The notes under the pieces are model-generated. The model was not told the origin of the DNA and did no database searches. It saw only the letters and a program-made list of their open reading frames with translations. Both the position numbers and the translations under genes were made by a program. Below are positions 1 through 7,681 of a stretch of 64,000 bases of DNA, in pieces. Source of the stretch: Devosiaceae bacterium. Lineage in GTDB: Bacteria; Pseudomonadota; Alphaproteobacteria; Rhizobiales; Devosiaceae. Position 1 is the stretch's first letter. Every line of letters begins with the position of its first letter. The stretch lies in contig JAKISW010000013.1 in the NCBI GenBank assembly GCA_021648375.1, positions 4,800 through 68,799 on the forward strand, written 5' to 3'.

Positions 1-798
1 CAGGTAATTCTCTCTCAATTGGGCAAAACCCCGCTCGATCTTACCAAGCTTAAGCAGAGTGAACTCAAAGCTGTGCGTGTAGATTGTCAGATTATTTTTC
101 AGGACCCGCGCTCTTCGTTAAATTCCAGAATGTCAGTGGGTGACATCATTGCCGAGCCGTTAAATATTCATAAAACCGGAACAAAAGCATCTCGTTTGGC
201 CCGAGTTCGTGAATTGCTTGAACTGGTTGGCATGAGTGCAAATGACGCCACGCGCTACCCCCATGAATTTAGTGGCGGTCAACGCCAAAGAATTGGCATT
301 GCACGCGCACTCAGCCTCAATCCCAAACTGATTATTTGTGATGAGCCGGTGTCAGCCTTGGATGTTTCGGTGCAGGCGCAGGTGCTCAATCTGTTAAAAA
401 GGCTGCAAAAAGAGCTGGGGCTGACCTATGTATTTATAACCCATGATTTGGGGGTTGCCGATTATATGTGTGACCGTATCATGGTGATGTATCTTGGCAG
501 GCTGGTTGAAGTGGCAAGCAAAGAAGATCTTTATTCACGGCCGCAGCATCCCTACACGGCGGCCCTGATTTCTTCTATGCCTGATGTCAACGTCAAACCC
601 GGAGCCAAACGCGAGATTTTACAAGGCCAGATACCGGATCCTGCCAATCCCCCGCCAGGTTGCAGGTTTCATACACGGTGCAAATATGTAAAAGACATAT
701 GCCGGACCAAAGTTCCAGAACTGGAAAAGGCAAAAAATTCTACAACATTGGTGGCTTGTCACCTTTCGGACGAGCTTAATATCAAAACCTCAATTTAA
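1..798 (+). CDS. Oligopeptide/dipeptide ABC transporter ATPase, 3' part
   Basis: The reading frame is open from the first base, so the gene begins outside the window and its Walker A motif is missing. What remains is typical of DppF/OppF proteins: a Q-loop region (IIFQDPRSSLN), the ABC signature FSGGQRQRIGIARAL, Walker B (LIICDEPVSALD) and the H-loop (FITHDLG). The C-terminal oligopeptide-transporter extension carries the PDPANPPPGCRFHTRC motif. It would energise import of peptides or a related solute from the inner face of the membrane. A TTG at 19 is internal and not a credible start. A GntR regulator follows 100 bp downstream on the same strand and may control the transporter. The substrate cannot be read from an ATPase subunit. 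Confidence 0.93.
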   Translation, partial: QVILSQLGKTPLDLTKLKQSELKAVRVDCQIIFQDPRSSLNSRMSVGDIIAEPLNIHKTGTKASRLARVRELLELVGMSANDATRYPHEFSGGQRQRIGIARALSLNPKLIICDEPVSALDVSVQAQVLNLLKRLQKELGLTYVFITHDLGVADYMCDRIMVMYLGRLVEVASKEDLYSRPQHPYTAALISSMPDVNVKPGAKREILQGQIPDPANPPPGCRFHTRCKYVKDICRTKVPELEKAKNSTTLVACHLSDELNIKTSI

Positions 799-898
799 TC
801 CGACATTAAGGAGACCTGTACAAAATTGCGCCTATCGTCAAAATTACCTAAGGGTATAATCAAATTACTCCCTGGGGTCAGGGTGCATTAAATCCGGG

Positions 899-1690
899 AT
901 GAAAATTATGAATTCCATTCAACAAACTGATAATTCAGTTTCGATGGTCAGTCAGAATTACAAGATCGACCGGCGCTCCAAATTGCCCCTGTACCATCAG
1001 CTGTTTCTAAGTCTTCGAGATCGTTTGTTTAGCGGTGAATGGAAGGCAGGCGAGTTATTTTTGCGTGATAGCGATATCGAACAAACCTATGTAATCTCAC
1101 GAATAACTGTGCGCAAAGCGATGGATAGACTTGTCGATGAGGGACTTGTTGTTCGCTATCGCGGCAAGGGAACATATGTGACGGCCATCCCAATACCCGA
1201 TATTTCTCAAGCCGATCAAAATAAGTCCCATGATTTCATGAGTGTTGATGGCGAATATCGCATGACAATAATTGAGATCAAAAAAATACGCGTTTCCCAT
1301 CATACCGCCAACCTGCTTGGCGTTCCGGATAACCATCAGGTATCAAAACTCAAGATGGTTCACTTGTCTGATGAAGTACCGGTGGCTATTGAAGAAATTT
1401 ATGTGGATGATTTAAAATGGCCTGATATTTTTGACTGGAAAACTCTTGAAACAGAGAATCTAAGCAGTATTTATCAACGCCGGGGTGTGTTTATTGATAG
1501 TTTAAAGCAATCTGTATCCGCAGTTATTCCCACATTGGAACCGGTGGGTTATTTAGACCTGCTACCGGGGCAGCCAGCTCTTTATATTAATCGTGTGAGT
1601 TACGACAAGGATGGAATCCCATTAGATTTCCGTAAAATTTACTGCCGTGGGGACAGGTTCGTTTTAACTCAGGACATCCAACCTCAATAA
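899..1690 (+). CDS. GntR family transcriptional regulator with UTRA domain
   Basis: The protein has 263 residues. Residues about 28-100 form a winged helix-turn-helix of the GntR type (LPLYHQLFLSLRDRL, then SRITVRKAMDRLVDEG and YRGKGTYV). The remainder resembles the UTRA ligand-binding fold of the HutC subfamily (about residues 115-255), ending near YINRVSYDKDGIPLDFRKIY. Such proteins usually repress a nearby transport or catabolic operon and release DNA when a small metabolite binds. The upstream peptide-type ABC transporter is the natural candidate target. The ATG at 908 has GGGA about 7 nt upstream and is a plausible alternative start that would shorten the protein by three residues. Confidence 0.9.
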   Translation: MKIMNSIQQTDNSVSMVSQNYKIDRRSKLPLYHQLFLSLRDRLFSGEWKAGELFLRDSDIEQTYVISRITVRKAMDRLVDEGLVVRYRGKGTYVTAIPIPDISQADQNKSHDFMSVDGEYRMTIIEIKKIRVSHHTANLLGVPDNHQVSKLKMVHLSDEVPVAIEEIYVDDLKWPDIFDWKTLETENLSSIYQRRGVFIDSLKQSVSAVIPTLEPVGYLDLLPGQPALYINRVSYDKDGIPLDFRKIYCRGDRFVLTQDIQPQ

Positions 1691-1717
1691 CTTTAGTATC
1701 GCTCCAGGGTCAGGGCC

Positions 1718-2473
1718 CTAGCCAGCCTCTTGAATACTATCCCAGCGATTTTGTTGTGTTAACAAGCCACGAATATAGGCCATGTTGGTTTCAACCTGAT
1801 CGGGGGGTAGTTCAGCGCTATATATGGCGCGTGCCTCATCAAACCGCCCCTGCAAACCGATTACCAGCGCCAGATTTTGTCTGATACGACTGGTGGCACC
1901 AGATTTTGTCAATGCCCGCTTCAGGTGGATTTCAGCCTGCTCTAATTCCGAGGTCATGGCATAGGAAAGGCCAAGATTGGCTTCAAGGGATGCTTCGTTG
2001 GGGGCCAGCACCATGGCCTGATTATAAAGGGCTCGTGCCTGTGTATTCTGCCCCATTTGATCAAGAATTGCCCCTTTTACTGAAAGCGCGTTCCAGTTGG
2101 GGTTTTCGGGGCGAATGGTATTATTGATAACATTTAAGGCCTGCTCAAAGCGTCCATCGGCGGTAAGTGCCTTGGCGTAAGCTATATCCACGTCCGGGTC
2201 ATCCTTGAATGTCGAAAGGGTGATTTCCAGCACAGACACCGCCTGCTTGGCTTGTCCGGCAGACCTTAGAGCTGCGGCGAAATTGATCGCTGCATATTTA
2301 TCTCTTCGGTTTGCCTCAAATCTTGCTGCAAGTTGAGCCAGATTTGATTGCGCATCCATTTGGGATAGGTTGGAATAGTCGGTGGCGCTTGGTTTTGATT
2401 GATTTATTGCACACGCCGAAAGTACGACTGAAGCAATCCCTGCCACAAAAATTGCTCGCAACGTAGCGACCAT
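1718..2473 (-). CDS. TPR-repeat lipoprotein, TadD-like
   Basis: The chosen start at 2473 gives 251 residues with a clean lipoprotein signal: a hydrophobic stretch ending in the lipobox LSAC, acylated cysteine at residue 21. The frame stays open to an ATG at 2539, but that start would bury the signal peptide and has no ribosome binding site. The mature part is a series of tetratricopeptide repeats (for example WNALSVKGAILDQMGQ and ASLEANLGLSYAMT). TPR lipoproteins of this size include TadD of Flp pilus systems, but no tad genes are visible here, so that assignment is only by resemblance. The gene converges on the GntR gene. Its TAG stop lies inside a GGGTCAGGGCCCTAG sequence shared in part with other gene ends in this window. 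Confidence 0.8.
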   Translation of the reverse strand: MVATLRAIFVAGIASVVLSACAINQSKPSATDYSNLSQMDAQSNLAQLAARFEANRRDKYAAINFAAALRSAGQAKQAVSVLEITLSTFKDDPDVDIAYAKALTADGRFEQALNVINNTIRPENPNWNALSVKGAILDQMGQNTQARALYNQAMVLAPNEASLEANLGLSYAMTSELEQAEIHLKRALTKSGATSRIRQNLALVIGLQGRFDEARAIYSAELPPDQVETNMAYIRGLLTQQNRWDSIQEAG

Positions 2474-2632
2474 AGTTGTTTGCGCCCCTTTTGAGACGAA
2501 TAGTATTGCAGATTTTTGCTGTTCAATTTGGCTTTCCATTGACCAATTTCAATAAATCATTAACCCTAACGTAGAGTTAAATTACCATCTTTCTAAACAT
2601 TTCTTGCCGCTGATGAGAAAAGGACATTTAAG

Positions 2633-3985
2633 TTGATTTCTGATAATTCCCAAACCCCAATCCAATTAATTTGCCTCTCCCCTGATGACCTCAATTCCTC
2701 TCTTTTGACCGCATCGCAAAAAAACTGGCTGAAGCAAAACAGTTTCAAAGGGCAAAGCGCCAGATTGTTAGCATTGCCTGATGAAAATGGCTCCATTGCC
2801 GGATATGTTTTTGGTTTGGGAGAGAAAAAAGGTCGCGATCCGCTTTTGCTTGGTGAAGCTGCAGCCAGGCTGCCGGGGGGCAAGTATCAACTTAGCGCAA
2901 ACGTCAAAAAGGGCGAGATTGATAATCTGGCATTTCTTTTGGGGACCTATCGATTTGAGCGCTATAAATCCAGCGGTGATCCGGTGGAGCTTTTTGGCCT
3001 CGATGATGGCAGCCAACAGGCCAAAATCCTGAGCGAGGCGGCTTTTATCGCCAGGGACCTTATTAACATTCCAGCCAATGATCTGGACCCGCAAATATTT
3101 GAAAAATATATCCGCTCCTTTGCAAGTCAAAGAAAAATGACCTGCAAATCCATAATTGGTGACGATCTTCTTAAACAAAACTTTCCCATGATCCATGCGG
3201 TTGGCCGCGCCGCCGAGCAGGCACCCCGCCTGCTGGATTTGAGCTGGGGGCCAAAACAGGCTCCCAAAATCACCCTGGTGGGCAAGGGCGTAACCTTCGA
3301 TAGTGGGGGGTTGAGCATAAAACCGACGGCTGGAATGGTCTTGATGAAAAAAGATATGGGCGGAGCTGCCAATATCTTGGGTCTGGCCCATGCCATTATC
3401 GCTTCAAAATTAAAATTGCGGTTGCGGATATTACTTCCGATTGTCGAGAATTCAATATCTGCAAATTCATTTCGCCCCGGCGATATATTACCCTCCCGAT
3501 CCGGTCTGAATGTTGAAATTGGCAATACCGACGCTGAAGGGCGCCTTATTCTGGCCGATGCACTGAGTTTTGCCTCAGAAGACAAGCCGCAAATGCTCAT
3601 AGATATGGCAACCCTTACCGGGGCCGCCAGAGTTGCTCTTGGTCCTGATCTTCCCCCGCTCTATACCGACAATCAAAAACTGGCCCGTGAGCTGATGGAG
3701 TTGGGAGAGAAATGGGGCGATCCCTTGTGGCATATGCCGCTTTGGGACCCCTATGATGGCAATCTTTCGTCATCCATTGCTGACGTAAGCCATATCAGCC
3801 CCGGTGGTTTTGCCGGATCAGTCATAGCAGCGCTTTTCTTGCGCCGGTTTGTCACAAATGTTGATGACTGGGTGCATCTGGATATTTTTGGCTGGGCACC
3901 AAAAGCTCGCCCCGGACGCTCACAAGGGGGGACGGATCAGGGGATTCGCGCGACTTTTATGATGCTAAAAAATAAATTCACCTGA
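2633..3985 (+). CDS. Leucyl aminopeptidase family protein (M17)
   Basis: This cytosolic metallopeptidase of 450 residues removes N-terminal residues from peptides. The M17 active site is intact: the metal and catalytic Lys/Asp in GKGVTFDSGGLSIKP, the Asp in KKDMGGAA and the family signature NTDAEGRLILADAL. The N-terminal domain (about residues 1-150) is divergent, as in the shorter alphaproteobacterial paralogues, so I give no pepA symbol. The start is a TTG at 2633 with AAAGGA about 8 nt upstream, and no better ATG precedes the conserved region. The gene is divergent from the TPR lipoprotein gene and convergent with the dehydrogenase gene that follows. Confidence 0.9.
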   Translation: MISDNSQTPIQLICLSPDDLNSSLLTASQKNWLKQNSFKGQSARLLALPDENGSIAGYVFGLGEKKGRDPLLLGEAAARLPGGKYQLSANVKKGEIDNLAFLLGTYRFERYKSSGDPVELFGLDDGSQQAKILSEAAFIARDLINIPANDLDPQIFEKYIRSFASQRKMTCKSIIGDDLLKQNFPMIHAVGRAAEQAPRLLDLSWGPKQAPKITLVGKGVTFDSGGLSIKPTAGMVLMKKDMGGAANILGLAHAIIASKLKLRLRILLPIVENSISANSFRPGDILPSRSGLNVEIGNTDAEGRLILADALSFASEDKPQMLIDMATLTGAARVALGPDLPPLYTDNQKLARELMELGEKWGDPLWHMPLWDPYDGNLSSSIADVSHISPGGFAGSVIAALFLRRFVTNVDDWVHLDIFGWAPKARPGRSQGGTDQGIRATFMMLKNKFT

Positions 3986-3997
3986 TTAGGTTTGGGC

Positions 3998-4939
3998 CTA
4001 GTATCCGCAGTCCATATCCACCAGATTGATCAGGTCCAGACCGTTTTCATGGTCACGTATGACGCGCGCAAAATACGAAGCGCCGTTTTCAGGGCTTGAA
4101 ATAGCTGCGATATGGGGCGTTATATAACAATTCTTCAACTGCCAGAGACCGCTGTTTTTTGGCAGTGGTTCGATATTGAACACGTCGAGGCTGGCCGCGC
4201 CAAGAGTGCCATCTTTTAGCGCTTTTTCAATATCCATCTCGTTTTGATGTCCACCCCGGGCGGCGTTGATAATTGCCGGACCGTTTGGCAATATTCTACG
4301 GCGAAGTTTTGTGAAATTTCCATAATTTAATATGCCAGAAGTTTCAGGCGTAAGCGGCAACAGATTTACCAGAATATCGGTTTGCTCCAGAAATGGATTT
4401 AGCTGGTCGGGGCCAAAAAACCCGGTAATGCCGTCGATATTTTTTGGGGATCGGCTCCACCCGTTCACCTGATAGCCCAGAATTTTTAACTGCCGCGCCG
4501 CGTCTGCCCCCAGCACCCCAAGGCCCATGATCCCGACACTTATATCCCACGAGGGTGGTGGGTAATATTGGCCCCATTCCCTATTGATCTGATCATCCCT
4601 GAAACGGGAAAATTCGCGATGGTGCATAGTAACATTTGCAATCACATAGTCGCTCATGCATCGGGTTAAATCATCATTCGCATAGCGAACAATTGGCACA
4701 GATTGCGGCAGGTGCGGGTGGGTCAGCAAGGCATCAACACCGGCTCCAAGGCAAAGCACGGCCTTGAGATTATTTAGAGCATCAAAAGCGCTTTTTTCAG
4801 GTTTCCAAACGAATATATAGCGAATGTCGTCTCGGTTAAAATCATCATCTCTGGTGACAATTTTATAATTCCCCAGGAGTTTCTTCAACCGTTTGGCCCA
4901 GAGTTTTTCATCCACTTCCTGCAAATGTAATAATAGCAT
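3998..4939 (-). CDS. D-2-hydroxyacid dehydrogenase, glyoxylate/hydroxypyruvate reductase A type
   Basis: The protein has 313 residues. It has the Rossmann motif GIMGLGVLGADAARQL at about residues 145-160, the substrate and NAD-binding Arg in NAARGGHQNEMD, the catalytic Glu in DVFNIEPLP and the catalytic His in YITPHIAAISSP. The N-terminal part (IRYIFVWKPEKSAFDALNNL) matches the GhrA branch, which reduces glyoxylate or hydroxypyruvate with NADPH. The exact substrate is not provable from sequence. The gene ends 12 bp from the convergent aminopeptidase gene. A hairpin terminator immediately upstream separates it from the cytochrome gene transcribed in the same direction. Confidence 0.88.
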   Translation of the reverse strand: MLLLHLQEVDEKLWAKRLKKLLGNYKIVTRDDDFNRDDIRYIFVWKPEKSAFDALNNLKAVLCLGAGVDALLTHPHLPQSVPIVRYANDDLTRCMSDYVIANVTMHHREFSRFRDDQINREWGQYYPPPSWDISVGIMGLGVLGADAARQLKILGYQVNGWSRSPKNIDGITGFFGPDQLNPFLEQTDILVNLLPLTPETSGILNYGNFTKLRRRILPNGPAIINAARGGHQNEMDIEKALKDGTLGAASLDVFNIEPLPKNSGLWQLKNCYITPHIAAISSPENGASYFARVIRDHENGLDLINLVDMDCGY

Positions 4940-4957
4940 TTTTGCTGCTCCTTAAAA

Positions 4958-4994
4958 AAACGGACCGCCCTTTTTTTAAGGAAGCGGTCCGTTT
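4958..4994 (-). terminator. Rho-independent terminator of the cytochrome c gene
   Basis: A perfect 11-bp inverted repeat (AAACGGACCGC at 4958-4968 and its complement at 4984-4994) is followed on the minus strand by a run of T. It lies just past the stop of the cytochrome gene and before the start of the dehydrogenase gene. The plus-strand side is also T-rich, so it might work in both directions. Confidence 0.85.
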
Positions 4995-5045
4995 GTTTTG
5001 TTTTTAGTATTTAGGGGGTGGTTCTAGAAACTTGTTGATCATCTC

Positions 5046-6182
5046 CTATTGGGGCAAATCAACCGGATTTTCAGAAAGAGTTCTAAGATATGCCAACAGA
5101 TTGGCCCGATCCTCATCTTTGCTCATGCCCCGATATGCCATTTTGGTTCCCGGTGCATATTCCCTTGGATTGATCAAAAAAGCATTCATATTTTCAAAAC
5201 TCCAGACATCGCCGGCTTCACCCATGGCCAATAGCGTATCGGAATATCTGTAGGTTGCATTTGCCCCCACCTGGGCGCCAATTATGTCATAAAGCACTGG
5301 TCCGGCCTTATTGCCCTGGCCCTGTTCAAGGCTGTGACAGGCAGCACAACTGCGCGCGACGCGAACGCCTTTGGTTGCATCACCACCAGCCAGCAGCATG
5401 GCAATTGCGGACATTTCATTTGCAGCAGGAGCTACTTCTTCCTGAACTGCGGCAGCAGGCGCGACATCTTCAGCAGCGGCAACCGGCGTGGCTTCTTCCG
5501 TGACTGGAGCAACTTCTTCCACAACCGCAGAGGTTTCCTCAGCAGCAGGTGCGGCCTCTTCCACTACAGGAGCCGCTTCTTCGGTCGCAGGAGCGGCCTC
5601 TTCAGCAGCAGGTGCTGTTTCTTCCATAGCAGCTTCTACGGCAGGGAAATCCACCGGTGTTTCTGAAAGGGATTGCAGATAGGCCAGCAAATCTGCCCGG
5701 TCCTGCTCTTTGCGCATTCCCGGATAGGTCATTTTTGTACCTGGAGAAAATGCTTTTGGAGCTTCAATGAAGCTGTTTAGCGCCGCATATGTCCAAATAC
5801 CGCCATCCTGATTCATTTGAGTAAGAACTTCGGAATAGGCGAAGGTAGCATTTGCACCAATAGAGGCGCCAACAATATCATAAAGCGGTGGGCCGGATTT
5901 GTTTGGTCCGCCCGGATCAACCGAGTGGCAGGCGGCGCAGCTTCTAATAAGGCGCGAACCGTTTGATGCAGAAGATGCCGCTAGCAATTGGGCCAGCGGA
6001 ACCGCTGCAACTTCAACTTCAGCAACTGCGGCACTGCCATCATCTGCTTCCGGCAAAGTGTAGCCCGGACCGTCGCCCTCGATAGGAGCATAAAGAGCGT
6101 CAGCAATAAAGCCAACTCCCATTACCAATATCACAGCGCCAAGAACAGCACCCAGGATTTTGTTAAATTCAAAAGAGTTCAT
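5046..6182 (-). CDS. Membrane-anchored cytochrome c with two fused haem domains
   Basis: The protein has 378 residues. An N-terminal uncleaved anchor (NKILGAVLGAVILVMGVGFI) places the rest in the periplasm. Two class I cytochrome c domains follow, each with a CAACH haem site (residues 82-86 and 279-283) and a distal Met in GTKMTYPGM or GTKMAYRGM. They are joined by a linker of about 70 residues built from imperfect EEAAPA repeats. Single-domain relatives (CycM/cytochrome c552 type) shuttle electrons from complex III to terminal oxidases, and the same role is inferred here. The start at 6182 has GGAG 7 nt upstream; an in-frame GTG/ATG further up adds six residues and is less likely. Rhizobial relatives that I know carry one haem domain, so the tandem form is unusual. 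Confidence 0.92.
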   Translation of the reverse strand: MNSFEFNKILGAVLGAVILVMGVGFIADALYAPIEGDGPGYTLPEADDGSAAVAEVEVAAVPLAQLLAASSASNGSRLIRSCAACHSVDPGGPNKSGPPLYDIVGASIGANATFAYSEVLTQMNQDGGIWTYAALNSFIEAPKAFSPGTKMTYPGMRKEQDRADLLAYLQSLSETPVDFPAVEAAMEETAPAAEEAAPATEEAAPVVEEAAPAAEETSAVVEEVAPVTEEATPVAAAEDVAPAAAVQEEVAPAANEMSAIAMLLAGGDATKGVRVARSCAACHSLEQGQGNKAGPVLYDIIGAQVGANATYRYSDTLLAMGEAGDVWSFENMNAFLINPREYAPGTKMAYRGMSKDEDRANLLAYLRTLSENPVDLPQ

Positions 6183-6555
6183 CTGGTTTCTCCACACCAA
6201 GGTCGCCCAAGGCCAAGTCTGGTTTTTTACAATGTCAAATCATTTACATTGCTAAGTTTTTTGCAATGCTAATTCGTTAAAGAGGCCAATATATTTTCCG
6301 CTATTTAGCCTCTTATCAACTGATTCTCATTAATTTTAGTTGCACTCAAACTATAAGCAACCCCGCCATGGTGCAACCGGGTTTGCCACAAGTGCGACAA
6401 AGGGCGCAAAAAGTCCACAATTTCCTTGATTTTCTTTTTCTAGAGCGCATGCTGGTTATATATTTTTGCTCCAATTCATGATGATTATATGGCCCGCATG
6501 AATATAAACAGGAAAACAAACAGGGCGATATACAAAAACCCGCCAGTGCACATGG
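6183..6555. other. Divergent intergenic region between cytochrome c gene and pheA
   Basis: There are 373 bp without a credible coding frame. The region is AT-rich and must hold the promoters for both divergent genes. I could not fix a convincing -35/-10 pair. The kdsB gene often found at this position in rhizobia is absent. Confidence 0.6.
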
Positions 6556-7446
6556 ATGATTTTAATGAACGCTGACCCTGAAAAGTCAAAAACCCTCGAC
6601 AGCTCAAAAACAATTGCTTTTCCAAAAACTATTGCGTTTCAAGGGGAGCTTGGGGCCTTTTCCCACGCCGCCGCCCTTGCAACTTTTCCGAGTGGAAAAC
6701 TTTTACCCTGCGTTACCTTTGAGCAGACAATTGCCGCTGTGCAGGAGAGCAAAGCTGACTTTGCGGTGGTTCCGGTAGAAAATTCCCTTTATGGTCGCAT
6801 TACCGATATCCACCATATTCTTCCTCAAAGCTCTCTTTTTATCGTTGGCGAATATTTTCTTCCCATTCGCATGAACCTGCTTGGGCTGCCAGGAGCCAAA
6901 CTGGCTGATATTAAATCAGTGCAAAGTCTCTCTGTAGCTTTGGGCCAGTGCCGCCGGTTTATTTCAAAGCATGATTTAGTGGCGATAAATGCGGTTGATA
7001 CTGCAGGCTCTGCCAGAGAAGTGTCCGAGTTGGGAGATATTTCGCGCTCGGCTATCGCCTCCACCATTGCGGCCCAAATTTACGGGTTGGAGATAATCGA
7101 GAAAAACATCGAGGACGCCTCCCATAACACCACCAGATTTTTGATAATGTCGCGGGATAAATCCCAGCCGGCCCCGGATGGCAATAATATCAAAACCACT
7201 TTTATATTTCGGGTGCGCAATGTTCCAGCAGCGCTTTATAAGGCCATGGGCGGATTTGCCACCAATTCCGTCAACATGCTCAAGCTGGAAAGCTATATGG
7301 TCGAAGGCTCGTTTACCGCAACGCAGTTTTATGCGGATATTGAGGGTCACCCTGACGATAAAAATGTGCAGCTGGCTTTTGAGGAACTTGGCTTCTTCAC
7401 AGATCATTTTGCTATTCTTGGAGTATATCCCGGGGCAAAGAATTAG
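6556..7446 (+). CDS. pheA: Prephenate dehydratase
   Basis: This monofunctional prephenate dehydratase of 296 residues converts prephenate to phenylpyruvate in phenylalanine synthesis. The catalytic domain (about residues 20-195) shows the FQGELGAFSHAA start, FAVVPVENSLYGRI and the conserved DASHNTTRFLIMSR. A C-terminal ACT domain (about 210-290) has the allosteric phenylalanine site KLESYMVEGSFTATQFYADI, the form usual in alphaproteobacteria rather than ESRP. No chorismate mutase domain is fused. ATG codons at 6556 and 6565 are both possible starts. The gene sits just upstream of the SRP RNA gene. Confidence 0.95.
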   Translation: MILMNADPEKSKTLDSSKTIAFPKTIAFQGELGAFSHAAALATFPSGKLLPCVTFEQTIAAVQESKADFAVVPVENSLYGRITDIHHILPQSSLFIVGEYFLPIRMNLLGLPGAKLADIKSVQSLSVALGQCRRFISKHDLVAINAVDTAGSAREVSELGDISRSAIASTIAAQIYGLEIIEKNIEDASHNTTRFLIMSRDKSQPAPDGNNIKTTFIFRVRNVPAALYKAMGGFATNSVNMLKLESYMVEGSFTATQFYADIEGHPDDKNVQLAFEELGFFTDHFAILGVYPGAKN

Positions 7447-7523
7447 ATTTTCTTTTAAATAAACTGCGATATTTGTCGCTTTCCTCTTGCATATGGCAAA
7501 GCGATGGCACAAATAAAACCTCA

Positions 7524-7617
7524 GGAAGGCTGGCGCGGACAATTCTCTCGCCAACCGGGTCAGGTCCGGAAGGAAGCAGCCCTAACGAGCTTTGAAATGG
7601 GTCGTTGTCAGCTTTCC
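7524..7617 (+). ncRNA. ffs: Signal recognition particle RNA, small bacterial (4.5S) type
   Basis: The apical domain is unmistakable: GGTCAGGTCCGGAAGGAAGC followed by AGCCCTAA at about 7558-7583. The flanks pair to close the hairpin: GGAAGGCTGGC at the 5' end with GTCAGCTTTCC at the 3' end, with G-U pairs. The ends given are the limits of this pairing. The RNA binds Ffh and directs cotranslational targeting of membrane proteins. It sits between pheA and dnaX, which is common in this order. Confidence 0.95.
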
Positions 7618-7681
7618 GCCGACCCTTTTCCTCTGGCCAGGTCGTCTCGTTCCATCTGGACAAAAGAGAGCAGTTCTGCAA

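Noticed and set aside
2768..3600. Long minus-strand frames opposite the M17 aminopeptidase gene
   Set aside because: The plus strand encodes a complete M17 enzyme with all active-site motifs; the opposite frames are shadows.
5255..5682. Ser/Ala-rich and other frames on the plus strand opposite the cytochrome c linker
   Set aside because: They mirror the repetitive Glu/Ala/Pro linker and the cytochrome domains on the other strand and have no start signals or homology.
7261..7350. ESYM in place of ESRP in the ACT domain of PheA
   Set aside because: This is the ordinary alphaproteobacterial form, so it does not suggest lost feedback control.
7592..7681. Upstream extension of dnaX to an ATG at 7592
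   Set aside because: The extension lies within the SRP RNA gene and its 3' flank; the conserved protein begins at the ATG at 7682.
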